The translations under genes and the position numbers were made by a program. Shown here piece after piece: positions 1-9,166 of a DNA stretch of 64,000 nucleotides. Location of the stretch: assembly GCA_040429635.1 (NCBI GenBank), contig CP158972.1, positions 2,180,001 to 2,244,000 on the forward strand, written 5' to 3'. Each line of letters begins with the position of its first letter. The stretch's first letter is position 1. The notes under the pieces were generated by a model that saw only the letters and a list, made by a program, of their open reading frames with translations, did no database searches and had not been told where the DNA came from. This stretch comes from Tamlana crocina. Lineage in GTDB: Bacteria > Bacteroidota > Bacteroidia > Flavobacteriales > Flavobacteriaceae.

Positions 1-589
1 TCTTTACCATGGCTTGGCAATCATCAAAAGTACCGTTAACTTCCAAGGCCTTTATGTTTTGGCCTAAAGTGGTAAGTTGTTTTTCTTGAATCTCACTCAC
101 TTTTCCACTAGGGTAAAGAATCACTACATTCACCCCTTTAACCCCTAAAAATCCGTTCGCAACTGCACCACCGGTATCACCCGAAGTGGCCACCAAAACG
201 GTTACTTCTTTGTCGTTGTTTTTATTGAAATAGCCTAAACAACGCGCCATAAAACGGGCACCAACATCTTTAAAGGCCATGGTTGGACCGTGAAATAATT
301 CCAACGTCGAAATATGGTCATTCAATTTAACCACAGGAAAATCAAAAGACAAGGTTTCTTCAACGATTGTTTTTAAAACATCTTCTGGAATTTCGGGTAC
401 AACAAATTGTTTAATGGCCTCGAAAGCCAATTCCGAATAATTTAAATCGTCAATATTTTCAAAAAAAGACTTTGGCAGTGGCGTAATACTTTCTGGAAAA
501 TACAAGCCTTTATCGGGAGCCAAGCCTTTAATTACGGCATTTTTGAATGTTGAATTAGGAACTTTATGGTTAAGTGAATAATAATTCAT
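1..589 (-). CDS. thrC: Threonine synthase (N-terminal part, cut by window edge)
   Basis: Makes L-threonine from O-phosphohomoserine, the last step of threonine synthesis, using pyridoxal phosphate. The first 196 residues are visible from ATG at 587-589 and the reading frame stays open to the window edge. The PLP lysine lies in the motif TMAFKDVG (about Lys107), and SGDTGGAVA follows at the expected phosphate-binding place. It begins 2 bases after the thrB stop, so it is the third gene of a thrA-thrB-thrC operon. The C-terminal half lies outside the window. Confidence 0.95.
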   Translation of the reverse strand, partial: MNYYSLNHKVPNSTFKNAVIKGLAPDKGLYFPESITPLPKSFFENIDDLNYSELAFEAIKQFVVPEIPEDVLKTIVEETLSFDFPVVKLNDHISTLELFHGPTMAFKDVGARFMARCLGYFNKNNDKEVTVLVATSGDTGGAVANGFLGVKGVNVVILYPSGKVSEIQEKQLTTLGQNIKALEVNGTFDDCQAMVK

Positions 590-591
590 TG

Positions 592-1521
592 TTAGTGTTG
601 TTCAATTATTTTTATACCTTCAGTATTGATTTTTGAAATATGAATATCAAAATTATATTCGGTAGCCGAATAGACTTTATTCATGGCATCGGCCACACTT
701 TTAGCGGTTTCTATGCTTTTGCTTAATGCAAAAATAGATGGACCAGACCCCGAAATACAAGCGCCTAAAGCCCCTGCTTTTAGCACTTCATTTTTAACCT
801 CGTTGTAGTGTGGAATCAAGTTACTACGATGGGGCTCCACGATAACATCATGAAGGGAGTCTTTTATTAAATCGTAATTACTGGTATGTAGCCCGTGTAT
901 TAAACTGCCTAAATTAGACCATTGCGTAATAGCATCGGTAAGCGTCACTTCTTTGGGCAAAACAGCACGGGAATCGGCGGTTTTTATTTCAATTTGCGGA
1001 TGAATAATAGAAGCGAATAAATCGTCGGGCGAGGGGATTTCCAAAATATTCAATGGCGCAACGCTTTTTACGAGCGTAAAGCCACCAAAAAGGGCAGGGG
1101 CCAAATTATCGGCATGCTCACATTTACTGGCCAAAGCCTCGCCTTTAATGGCAAATTCCGTTAATTGTGTTTTATTGAACGGCCTACCCAAAATTTCATT
1201 CATGCCAAATACACTTCCCACGGCACTGGCGGCACTGCTGCCAATGCCGCTTCCGGGTTTGATGCGTTTGTAGATTTCTATTTCAAAACCAAAATCAACA
1301 TTAATGGCATTGTACATGGCTAAAGCCGATACACCTGCTACATTTTTTTCAGTTTCGTAGGGCAAGTTAAATCCCTCAATGTGCGTGATATGAATACCTT
1401 TTTTGGGAGTTCTACGAATCACCATTTCGTCACCAACACTATCCAAACAAAAACCGAGCACATCAAAACCACAAGCCACATTGGCTACGGTAGCGGGCGA
1501 AAATATTTTAATTTCTTCCAT
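592..1521 (-). CDS. thrB: Homoserine kinase
   Basis: Phosphorylates homoserine to O-phosphohomoserine with ATP, in the cytoplasm. 309 residues, normal length for the GHMP kinase family. The glycine/serine-rich ATP loop PGSGIGSSAAS is at residues 89-99, and a C-terminal GHMP motif (ACISGSGPSIFAL) is present. It lies 3 bases after the thrA stop and 2 bases before thrC, so the three are probably translated from one message. The step before it is made by ThrA and the step after by ThrC, so the operon covers most of the path from aspartate to threonine. Confidence 0.96.
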   Translation of the reverse strand: MEEIKIFSPATVANVACGFDVLGFCLDSVGDEMVIRRTPKKGIHITHIEGFNLPYETEKNVAGVSALAMYNAINVDFGFEIEIYKRIKPGSGIGSSAASAVGSVFGMNEILGRPFNKTQLTEFAIKGEALASKCEHADNLAPALFGGFTLVKSVAPLNILEIPSPDDLFASIIHPQIEIKTADSRAVLPKEVTLTDAITQWSNLGSLIHGLHTSNYDLIKDSLHDVIVEPHRSNLIPHYNEVKNEVLKAGALGACISGSGPSIFALSKSIETAKSVADAMNKVYSATEYNFDIHISKINTEGIKIIEQH

Positions 1522-1524
1522 AAT

Positions 1525-3969
1525 TTAATCGTTGCCCAATCGAATTATATCTGCAAACAATCCAGATGCCGTAACATCAGCACCAGCACCGGCTCCCTTA
1601 ATAATCATAGGTTGTTGGGCGTATCTTTTGGTGTAAAACATGACGATGTTGTCACTTCCTTCCAAATTGTAAAATGGATGGCCTTCTGGGATTTCCTGCA
1701 AACTCACGCTAGCTTTTCCATTATCGAATTTCGCTACATATTTTAATTGGCAGTTCTTTGCTTTGGCAGAAGCATATAATTTTTGATAATGTGCCTCGTC
1801 TGCAATTAAAGTTTCATAAAAATCTTCGACACTATCACTTTTTAATCCGGATTCAGATAAGAACGATATGTTTTCAATATCTTCCAAGTTCATTTCCACG
1901 CCACTTTCTCTAGCCAAAATCAATATTTTTCTAGCCACATCAACACCGCTTAAATCAATTCTTGGGTCGGGTTCGGTATAACCTTCAACCCCAGCTTGTT
2001 TTACTACATCGTGGAATTTAGTTTTATCGTTAAAGTTATTGAACACAAAGTTTAAACTTCCGGAAAGTACCGCATGGATGGAATTTACTTTATCTCCCGA
2101 AGCAATTAAATTGTTTAAGGTGTCGATAATCGGTAAACCAGCTCCAACATTGGTTTCGAACAATAACGGTGCATTGTATTCCAACGACAAACGTTTGAGT
2201 AATTTATAATTTTCGAAATCACTTGAGCAAGCAATTTTATTACAGGCCACTACACCAATACTTTGTTTTAAATAATTAGCGTACATATCGGCTACAGCCT
2301 TATTGGCCGTTACATCAACAAAAATGCTGTTACGCAAATTGAGTGATTTTGTTTTTTCGAAAAACCCTTGCAAAGTGGCTTTTTCGCCATTGGCCAATTG
2401 GTTTTTCCAATCTTTTAGGTCGATACCTTCATCGTTAAAAATCATTTTTCTGGAGTTGGATAACCCCACCACACGAAGTTTAATTTTCAGGTTTTCCTTC
2501 AGATATTTCTTTTGTTGTTTTATTTGCTCCACCAAGCGTTCACCTACATTACCAACCCCGGTGATAAACACATTAAGCTGTTTAGTTTTGGTTTCAAAAA
2601 ACTGCTCGTGCAAGGTGTTGAGCGCCTTTTTTACATCGCTTTCTAAAATCACTGCTGAAATATTTTTTTCTGAAGCACCTTGTGCAATCGCTCTAATATT
2701 AATGTTGTTTTTGCCGAGGCTGCTGAACATTTTACCACTAATACCTTGGTGGTTTTTCATGTTGTCGCCCACCAATGCAATAATGGCCAAGCCGGTTTCC
2801 ACAATAATGGGGTCTATTTTGTTCAGTGCAATTTCGTTTTCGAAAACGGCATCGATAGCTGTTTTGGCAATTTCGGCATCTTTAGCTTCAACGCCTAAAC
2901 AAATAGAATGCTCGGAGGATGCTTGGGTAATTAAAATAACATTGATTTTTTCTTGAGACAAGGTCTCAAACAAACGTTTTGAAAACCCAGGAATACCCAC
3001 CATGCCACTGCCTTGTAAAGTCAACAAAGCAATATTGTTAATGTTGCTAATCCCTTTTACAGGCCCATTGGCATTTACGGGGTCGTGTGAAATAACAGTA
3101 CCTGCGGCCTCGGGCTCTAAAGTGTTTTTAATGTGGATAGGAATACCTAAAGTTAAAACTGGCTGAACCGTTGGCGGATACAATACCTTCGCCCCAAAAT
3201 GAGAAAGTTCCATAGCCTCTTGGTACGAAATCTTTTTAATAGGGTAGGCCTGCTTTACCATTTTCGGGTTGCTGGTAAACATACCGCTAACGTCAGTCCA
3301 AATTTCAAGTTGGGCAACTTTTAAAGCCGCAGCAATAATAGCCGCTGTAAAATCTGAGCCGCCACGACCTAAAGTGGTTTGTTCGCCGGTTTTAGATTTG
3401 GAAATAAAGCCGGGAAGAATGGTAATATTCTGTGGTGCCGATTTAAAATAATCCTGTATATTCTTGTTGGTAATTTTATAATCAACCTCTGCCTTTGTGA
3501 AATTGGAGTTGGTAACTACCAATTCTTGTGAATTTTTTCTATTGGCAGAAAGCCCTCTGTTTTTCATTGTTTCAGCAATAATGAATGAGGAAAGTAATTC
3601 ACCAAAACTTACTAATTTATCGGAGGTTTTTGGTGAAAGTTCGTTAATCAAATAAATACCTTCCAACAAACTTTTAAGTTCGCCCAGTTTTTCATCAACG
3701 TAATTGATAATGGGGGCGTTATTGGTTGAATTCAATTCGTTTATGATGCTGAAGTGGGTTTCTTTTATGGTTTCGAATGTGTCATGAAAAGCATCCTCCT
3801 TATTTTGGGCCTGTTTTCCCGCCAAAAGCAATTTGTCTGTTATGCCTCCAACGGCCGAAACCACACAAACTATGGCATCTTCCTTACCATAATTTTCTAA
3901 AATATCTATAACTTTATTTATGTTGTTTGAAGAACCTACTGAAGTTCCACCAAATTTTAAAACCTTCAT
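1525..3969 (-). CDS. thrA: Bifunctional aspartokinase / homoserine dehydrogenase I
   Basis: Catalyses two steps of the aspartate family pathway: phosphorylation of aspartate and reduction of aspartate semialdehyde to homoserine. 814 residues, as expected for the fused enzyme. The kinase starts with KFGGTSVGS at residues 4-12. Two ACT-type regulatory segments lie in the middle, for example around GSGMVGIPG and ISGKMFSSLG. A Rossmann nucleotide site (VFITGVGNVGERL) opens the dehydrogenase near residue 465. In this family the ACT segments mediate threonine feedback inhibition. It is the first gene of the thrABC operon, with a promoter at 4027-4058. Confidence 0.96.
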   Translation of the reverse strand: MKVLKFGGTSVGSSNNINKVIDILENYGKEDAIVCVVSAVGGITDKLLLAGKQAQNKEDAFHDTFETIKETHFSIINELNSTNNAPIINYVDEKLGELKSLLEGIYLINELSPKTSDKLVSFGELLSSFIIAETMKNRGLSANRKNSQELVVTNSNFTKAEVDYKITNKNIQDYFKSAPQNITILPGFISKSKTGEQTTLGRGGSDFTAAIIAAALKVAQLEIWTDVSGMFTSNPKMVKQAYPIKKISYQEAMELSHFGAKVLYPPTVQPVLTLGIPIHIKNTLEPEAAGTVISHDPVNANGPVKGISNINNIALLTLQGSGMVGIPGFSKRLFETLSQEKINVILITQASSEHSICLGVEAKDAEIAKTAIDAVFENEIALNKIDPIIVETGLAIIALVGDNMKNHQGISGKMFSSLGKNNINIRAIAQGASEKNISAVILESDVKKALNTLHEQFFETKTKQLNVFITGVGNVGERLVEQIKQQKKYLKENLKIKLRVVGLSNSRKMIFNDEGIDLKDWKNQLANGEKATLQGFFEKTKSLNLRNSIFVDVTANKAVADMYANYLKQSIGVVACNKIACSSDFENYKLLKRLSLEYNAPLLFETNVGAGLPIIDTLNNLIASGDKVNSIHAVLSGSLNFVFNNFNDKTKFHDVVKQAGVEGYTEPDPRIDLSGVDVARKILILARESGVEMNLEDIENISFLSESGLKSDSVEDFYETLIADEAHYQKLYASAKAKNCQLKYVAKFDNGKASVSLQEIPEGHPFYNLEGSDNIVMFYTKRYAQQPMIIKGAGAGADVTASGLFADIIRLGND

Positions 3970-4026
3970 GTTTTAATGTGTTGAATAATTGAAAAAATAA
4001 TTGAAAAACTGTAATTTCTGAAATTA

Positions 4027-4058
4027 CAAAGATAGCCCGAGGAATATATAATTAGCAA
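4027..4058 (-). promoter_or_regulatory. Probable promoter of thrABC
   Basis: On the minus strand TATCTTTG (4027-4034) fits the Bacteroidota -7 box TAnnTTTG. A TTG at 4056-4058 lies 21 bases upstream, an acceptable -33 element. The box is about 58 bases before the thrA ATG. I saw no leader peptide rich in threonine codons in the short transcript leader. Confidence 0.6.
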
Positions 4059-4312
4059 CCCCAAAGGGTTGTAATATTTGTAGTTGTACCAAAAAAAGTG
4101 ATGCTTTTTCCTGAGAAAAAAGAAACAGACTTTGTAGTATTTTGGTTTAAATAATTCATGGGTGTTATAAAAATACCCTTCAAAAGTATTACATTTAAGC
4201 TAATAAAAAAACTAAAACACGCTTTTTGCGGTATTCTTATATTGTTTAAAGTTTCATAGAAAAAAAGAGGGAAACCCTCAAAAGAATTAGAAAATCTACA
4301 ACCGAATTAAAA

Positions 4313-5893
4313 ATGAAAATCTTTTCAAAAGAACAAATTTATAAAGGTGATAAACTAACGGCCGAAAGACAGAACATCTCGTCAACCGATTTAATGGAAC
4401 GCGCCGGCACCCAAATTTTCAATTGGCTGCATTTGCGCATGCAGGGCGCTCAGGTGCCTATCCATATATTTTGCGGCATTGGCAACAATGGCGGTGACGG
4501 ACTCGTTATTGCCCGACATTTAATTACCCACGGTTACAATGTAAAAACCTATGTGGTGAATTGCAGTGACAAACGCTCAAAGGATTTTTTGATTAATTAC
4601 GATCGAATAAAAAACGTAACCAAAGAATGGCCAACATTATTAAAATGCGAAGAGGATTTCCCTGGAATACAGCCCGAAGATATTATTGTTGATGGCGTTT
4701 TTGGTATTGGATTGAATCGACCGGTTGATGATTGGGTTAAAGCACTGTTTGTCCATTTTAGAAAAACCAAAGCATTTACTTTATCAATTGATATTCCGTC
4801 GGGACTTTTCACCGATAAGCCCGTCGAAGATGAAAACGCCGTGGTTTGGGCTGGGTTCACCTTAAGTTTTGCTTCACCAAAGCTGGTGTTCTTTCTGCCC
4901 GAAACGGCCAAATATACCGTGCAATGGGAAGTTTTGGATATTGGTTTGGATCAAGAGTTTTTATTCACCACAGAAACCGAAACCGAATTAATCGGTAAGC
5001 ACGAGGTATTACCTAATTATATCCCGCGGGATAAATTTGCACATAAAGGGCAGTTTGGCCACGCGTTGATTATTGGCGGAAGCTACGGAAAAATAGGAGC
5101 GGTAACTTTGGCAAGTAGGGCTGTACTTTCTGCCGGTGCTGGGTTGGTTTCCGCTTATGTTCCAAAATGTGGGTATTTGCCCTTGCAGACTTCTTTTCCG
5201 GAAGCTATGGTAATCACAGACAGTAGTGATGAAACAATAACCAATATTGACTTCAACATTAAACCTACGGTTATCGCTTTTGGTGTTGGAGTAGGACAGG
5301 AACAGCAAACCACTAAAGCCTTCGAAGCTTTTTTAAAAACTAACAACGCACCTTTGGTGATTGATGCCGATGGACTTAATATTTTATCAAAACACAAACA
5401 GTTATTGAAATTGCTACCAGAATCACCAACTGTTGTTACGCCGCATCCTAAAGAATTGGAGCGACTAATTGGCACATGGACCGATGATTTTGATAAACTT
5501 AAAAAAGTAAAAGCCTTATCGAAAAAGCACAACCTGGTTATTGTTGTAAAAGGAGCGCATACTATAACTGTTTTTGATGAAAAACTATATGTGAACAGTA
5601 CTGGCAATCCAGGTATGGCGACCGCTGGTAGTGGCGACGTACTTACCGGAATTATAACGGGGCTTATTACACAGGGCTACCATCCGTTGGTGGCGAGTAT
5701 TTTTGGGGTTTATCTCCATGGTAGATCTGCAGATATTGCGGTTGCTGATTTTGGCTATCAAAGTTTAATAGCCAGTCATATTATTGAGTATTTAGGGAAG
5801 GCGTTTATAGATTTGTTTGCAAAACCCGAACCAAAACAACAGAGAGAAAGCGAAAATAATACTGAAACATCCAATAAAAAAAGCCGCAATTAA
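4313..5893 (+). CDS. nnrD: Bifunctional NAD(P)HX epimerase / ADP-dependent NAD(P)HX dehydratase
   Basis: Repairs hydrated NADH and NADPH. The N-terminal half (about residues 1-215) is the YjeF_N epimerase with the motif GIGNNGGDGLVIARHL. The C-terminal half (about 235-505) is the ribokinase-like dehydratase with VVTPHPKELERL and TAGSGDVLTGII. 526 residues, the usual size of the fusion. A tail of about 25 polar, charged residues is encoded at the end, and its last codons form the left arm of a terminator hairpin. It stands alone, facing the convergent lipoprotein gene. The nnrE function is in the same protein. Confidence 0.93.
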   Translation: MKIFSKEQIYKGDKLTAERQNISSTDLMERAGTQIFNWLHLRMQGAQVPIHIFCGIGNNGGDGLVIARHLITHGYNVKTYVVNCSDKRSKDFLINYDRIKNVTKEWPTLLKCEEDFPGIQPEDIIVDGVFGIGLNRPVDDWVKALFVHFRKTKAFTLSIDIPSGLFTDKPVEDENAVVWAGFTLSFASPKLVFFLPETAKYTVQWEVLDIGLDQEFLFTTETETELIGKHEVLPNYIPRDKFAHKGQFGHALIIGGSYGKIGAVTLASRAVLSAGAGLVSAYVPKCGYLPLQTSFPEAMVITDSSDETITNIDFNIKPTVIAFGVGVGQEQQTTKAFEAFLKTNNAPLVIDADGLNILSKHKQLLKLLPESPTVVTPHPKELERLIGTWTDDFDKLKKVKALSKKHNLVIVVKGAHTITVFDEKLYVNSTGNPGMATAGSGDVLTGIITGLITQGYHPLVASIFGVYLHGRSADIAVADFGYQSLIASHIIEYLGKAFIDLFAKPEPKQQRESENNTETSNKKSRN

Positions 5894-5904
5894 GCGGCTT
5901 TTTT
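5877..5904 (+). terminator. Bidirectional hairpin terminator holding the nnrD stop codon
   Basis: An 11-bp perfect stem AAAAAAGCCGC / GCGGCTTTTTT (5877-5887 and 5894-5904) has loop AATTAA, and the TAA at 5891-5893 is the nnrD stop. A-tract on the left and T-tract on the right allow termination of both convergent genes. Confidence 0.9.
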
Positions 5905-5925
5905 AAATCTTATTGTGACCAGACC

Positions 5926-7299
5926 CTACAATTCTAATTGGCTAAATAGTTCAATTAACGCAGGATCAGAAGGGCGCGGAGCATTCGTATCTACAATATT
6001 GCCTTGTGGGTCGATTAAAATAAATCGCGGTATGCCCTGAATGCCATAATCTTTTACGAATGAAGAAGTCCAATCTTTATCAGCAAAAAGCTGTACGCCT
6101 TTTAAATCTTTTTCTTCCACCATTATTTTCCATTTGTCAAAATCTGATGCTTTATCAATTGAAATACTGACAAATTCAATGTTTTTATCATGGTATTTCT
6201 CTTCGACTTCTTTTAGCGCTGGAATTTGCATGATGCACGGCCCACACCAAGTAGCCCAAACATCAATATAAACGTACTTTCCTTTTAGGTCGTCCAGCGA
6301 TGTTGTTCCTCCTTCATAATTTTTATAGTTATTAAATTTAGGGGAAGGTTTGCCCACATCAAGTGCCGTAAGTTTTTTATACTTTTCTTCAATTATTTCA
6401 TTGTTCTTTTTATCTGTAGAATGTTCGGTAAAGAGTTTATAAACTTCATCGGGGTTAGTAGAACGCGACAACCCCATGTTTGCAAAATCAAACAACAATC
6501 CGTTTTTTATAGTTTCATTTTCAGCTTTAGCAACCGTTTTTAAATAAGTCAGGTCACTAGCCGAACCATCGGCTTTGGAGATACTGTCCGCCTTGAGTTT
6601 GTAGTGATTTGATACCAAAAATTTATAGTGCATGGAAAACTCAAAATCCTCTCCGTTATTATAGTCTAAATTGTCCAATTCATTCAAAAAGTTGTCTGAA
6701 ACTTTAAAGCTTGGATTTCCGGTGAATTGGCTGTGGGCAGCTTCATAAACACTCAGCAATCTCAAATAAGTGTAGTGGATGTTTCTTTTTTCCTTTTCAG
6801 CAAAATTTTCGGGAATGTTTTTGTAATCTTTCAAAAAGGATTCTTGTTCCTTTTTCATGGTGAGCAGTTTAGCTTTGTAATCAGTCTCATTTAAAGTATA
6901 AGTGGATTGGGCATTACCAAAAAACTGTTGTTCCTGTTTTCTTTTCTCCGTTAGGTAATTGCTAGCTTCAGAACCGGTCCCTGAAATTTTCAAGGAATTT
7001 TCAAAGTCAGCGGCATTATAATCAATGTTCAATTGGTAGCCCGGTTCAACGTGTAAAAATACCGGATTTTTTCCATCGTAAAGGATATAACTGGCTCCGT
7101 TTGTGTTTAGGGTGTCCGTAAAGCTACCATCGGCGGAAATATCTAAAGCTTCGGAAAAACTTTGGTCGTAACTGTTAATGGTGAGGTCGTTGGGTAATTT
7201 ATTGGTGATGTTTCCCGATATAATGGCATATTCCTGTTTTGCCTGTTCTTTACAGCCTATTAAAGCCATGGCGCAGGCCATAAAAACTATTTTGTTCAT
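5926..7299 (-). CDS. TlpA-like thioredoxin-fold lipoprotein
   Basis: Probable periplasm-facing disulfide oxidoreductase. I chose the ATG at 7299 because it gives a lipoprotein signal MNKIVFMACAMALIGC with Cys16 as lipid site; an upstream ATG would add 21 residues that spoil it. 457 residues: a beta-rich DUF4369-like N-terminal part, a helical middle with many Lys and Glu, then an AhpC/TSA/TlpA domain from about residue 310. The redox motif WCGPC has cysteines at 352 and 355. This layout is common in Bacteroidota. The partner protein is not shown by the neighbours. Confidence 0.85.
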   Translation of the reverse strand: MNKIVFMACAMALIGCKEQAKQEYAIISGNITNKLPNDLTINSYDQSFSEALDISADGSFTDTLNTNGASYILYDGKNPVFLHVEPGYQLNIDYNAADFENSLKISGTGSEASNYLTEKRKQEQQFFGNAQSTYTLNETDYKAKLLTMKKEQESFLKDYKNIPENFAEKEKRNIHYTYLRLLSVYEAAHSQFTGNPSFKVSDNFLNELDNLDYNNGEDFEFSMHYKFLVSNHYKLKADSISKADGSASDLTYLKTVAKAENETIKNGLLFDFANMGLSRSTNPDEVYKLFTEHSTDKKNNEIIEEKYKKLTALDVGKPSPKFNNYKNYEGGTTSLDDLKGKYVYIDVWATWCGPCIMQIPALKEVEEKYHDKNIEFVSISIDKASDFDKWKIMVEEKDLKGVQLFADKDWTSSFVKDYGIQGIPRFILIDPQGNIVDTNAPRPSDPALIELFSQLEL

Positions 7300-7396
7300 T
7301 CGTCTGTTTTTCAATTTTTGTAAAAATACGTATTGCTCCATTACGCTGTTAATTTTTAACAATAGTTTACAAAGCGAGTAATGGAAATAAATGGGT

Positions 7397-8251
7397 TTAC
7401 AGTTTTTTAACCAATTGATTGTAAGCCACTTTTTCTGGAATAATATTGAGCGAAAACAAGTGGTCTTGCACGGTATTTACTGTTTGTTCATCAATAGGTT
7501 CTTGAGACCATTCGGTGATACTGAGCCATTCCTGCACGTCTTCCAATTTTTGTCCGTAGCGGTTCGCTATGGTTTTATCAATGCTGGGGATGTGTTTAAA
7601 ATCGGCAGTAGTGTTGTTTATTATGTCTAAAATGGTTTTTAATTCTTCGGTATGGGAATCTAAAAAGTCTTCGCGAGCGGCAACTACAAAGCAAGGCCAA
7701 GGTGTTGGGCATTCGCCTATGCGTTTAAAAACCCCTTTGTCTACAATGGGTTTGGTCATGAATTTTTCCCAAAGAAAATAATCGGCATCGCCATCGGTAA
7801 GGCCTTTTACGGCACCATCAAGGTTTTTTATGACCTCAAAGTTTAAATCGTTTTCTAAATCCCAATCATGATACTCTGCATTGATATAAGCCATAAGGTG
7901 CGAACCTGAACCATATCGGCTAATAGCAGCTTTGGTGCCCTTTAATTCGTTTATGTTATTGAATGCAGAATGCGCTGCCACATGAATGCCCCAAACCAAT
8001 GGAGTATCGACAAAAGTTTGAACAATTTTGCTGGGGTTGCCCGCAATGATATCCTTTATGATGCCTTCGGTTAAAATAACAGCCATATCAATCTCACCAT
8101 CTCTTAAGGCCTTGCACATGGCGCCAGTACCCCCGGGATAATCCTGCCACCTAAGATTGATGCCTTTCTCTTTGTACTCACCATCTTTCAAGGATAAATG
8201 CCAGGCCAAATTAAAGTGCTCTGGCACACCACCGATATTAATCTCTTTCAC
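7397..8251 (-). CDS. NMT1/THI5-like substrate-binding protein without signal peptide
   Basis: 284 residues resembling periplasmic substrate-binding domains of the NMT1/SsuA type: IGGVPEHFNLAWHL at the start, a YPGGTGAMCKAL ligand-loop-like stretch, and DMAVILTEGII. The start codon is GTG, and no signal peptide, lipobox or membrane segment precedes the domain, so it is probably cytoplasmic. No permease or ATPase gene is nearby; the next gene is a nucleoside phosphorylase 39 bases upstream. It could be an enzyme of this fold (compare MqnA/MqnD or THI5) rather than a transporter part. The ligand is unknown. Confidence 0.65.
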   Translation of the reverse strand: MKEINIGGVPEHFNLAWHLSLKDGEYKEKGINLRWQDYPGGTGAMCKALRDGEIDMAVILTEGIIKDIIAGNPSKIVQTFVDTPLVWGIHVAAHSAFNNINELKGTKAAISRYGSGSHLMAYINAEYHDWDLENDLNFEVIKNLDGAVKGLTDGDADYFLWEKFMTKPIVDKGVFKRIGECPTPWPCFVVAAREDFLDSHTEELKTILDIINNTTADFKHIPSIDKTIANRYGQKLEDVQEWLSITEWSQEPIDEQTVNTVQDHLFSLNIIPEKVAYNQLVKKL

Positions 8252-8290
8252 TCCTATAAATTTTTGTAATTAACAAATTGTTCTTTTAAT

Positions 8291-9166
8291 TTATAATTTT
8301 TCCGCTATTTTATCAAGGGCAAACGCAATTAAATTGTCTACTACCTTCAATGGGTTTTTACTAAATGTACCCACGGCACGATTGGCAATAATAGCATTTA
8401 ATGAAATGGCCTCGTGGTCCAATAATTTGGACAAACCATAAATTGCCGAGGTTTCCATTTCTAAATTAGTAATTTTTATGTTTTTATGCTGAAAAGCGTC
8501 CATTTTTGAATTTAAGTCGGCGTCTTGAAGTTTTAGACGAAGCGTTCTTCCTTGCGGCCCATAAAATCCACCTGCCGTTGCGGTAAGTCCGGAACTCAAA
8601 TTAGAGTCTGCAAATACCTGAAACAGTTTTTCACTTCCGGAAATCACCAAAGGTCTGGCCTTATTGACACTCCATTGGGTTTGTTCAATAAAGGCCTGTT
8701 CAATATCAGGATGGGAAATAGCATCAATTTGATACGATTGAAGCATGCCGTTAAGATCTAAAGCGTAACGACTAGCCAAAAAAGAATCAACAGAAATGTC
8801 TTTTTGAAGTGACCCAGAGGTGCCAATGCGCACAATGTTTAAGCTGTTTAATTCTTTTTTAATTTGTCGGGTGTTAAAATCGATGTTTACTAAAGCATCG
8901 AGTTCGTTTAAAACAATATCGATATTATCGGGGCCAATTCCCGTTGAAATCACACTAATGCGCTTGCCGTTAAAAACACCTGTTTGGGTTTTGAATTCGC
9001 GTTTTTGGGTTTCAAATTCAATGGTGTCGAAATGGGAGGTAACGCGCTCTACTCGGTCTGGGTCGCCCACAAAAATTACGGTATTGGCAATGTGCTCAGG
9101 TTTTAAATTCAAATGATAAATACTCCCATCTGGATTTAAAATAAGTTCGGATTCCTTAATGGGCAT
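8291..9166 (-). CDS. Nucleoside phosphorylase (uridine phosphorylase-like)
   Basis: Phosphorolysis of a nucleoside to base and ribose 1-phosphate, for salvage. 291 residues of the PNP_UDP_1 family: VGDPDRVERV near residue 34, STGIGPDNIDIV near 75, VRIGTSGSL near 112 and the NLEMETSAIYGLS motif near 235, which binds the ribose. These are hallmarks of the UDP/PNP group, but I cannot tell uridine from purine preference. The ATG overlaps the 3' end of the DUF1835 gene by 11 bases, suggesting co-translation. Confidence 0.85.
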   Translation of the reverse strand: MPIKESELILNPDGSIYHLNLKPEHIANTVIFVGDPDRVERVTSHFDTIEFETQKREFKTQTGVFNGKRISVISTGIGPDNIDIVLNELDALVNIDFNTRQIKKELNSLNIVRIGTSGSLQKDISVDSFLASRYALDLNGMLQSYQIDAISHPDIEQAFIEQTQWSVNKARPLVISGSEKLFQVFADSNLSSGLTATAGGFYGPQGRTLRLKLQDADLNSKMDAFQHKNIKITNLEMETSAIYGLSKLLDHEAISLNAIIANRAVGTFSKNPLKVVDNLIAFALDKIAEKL

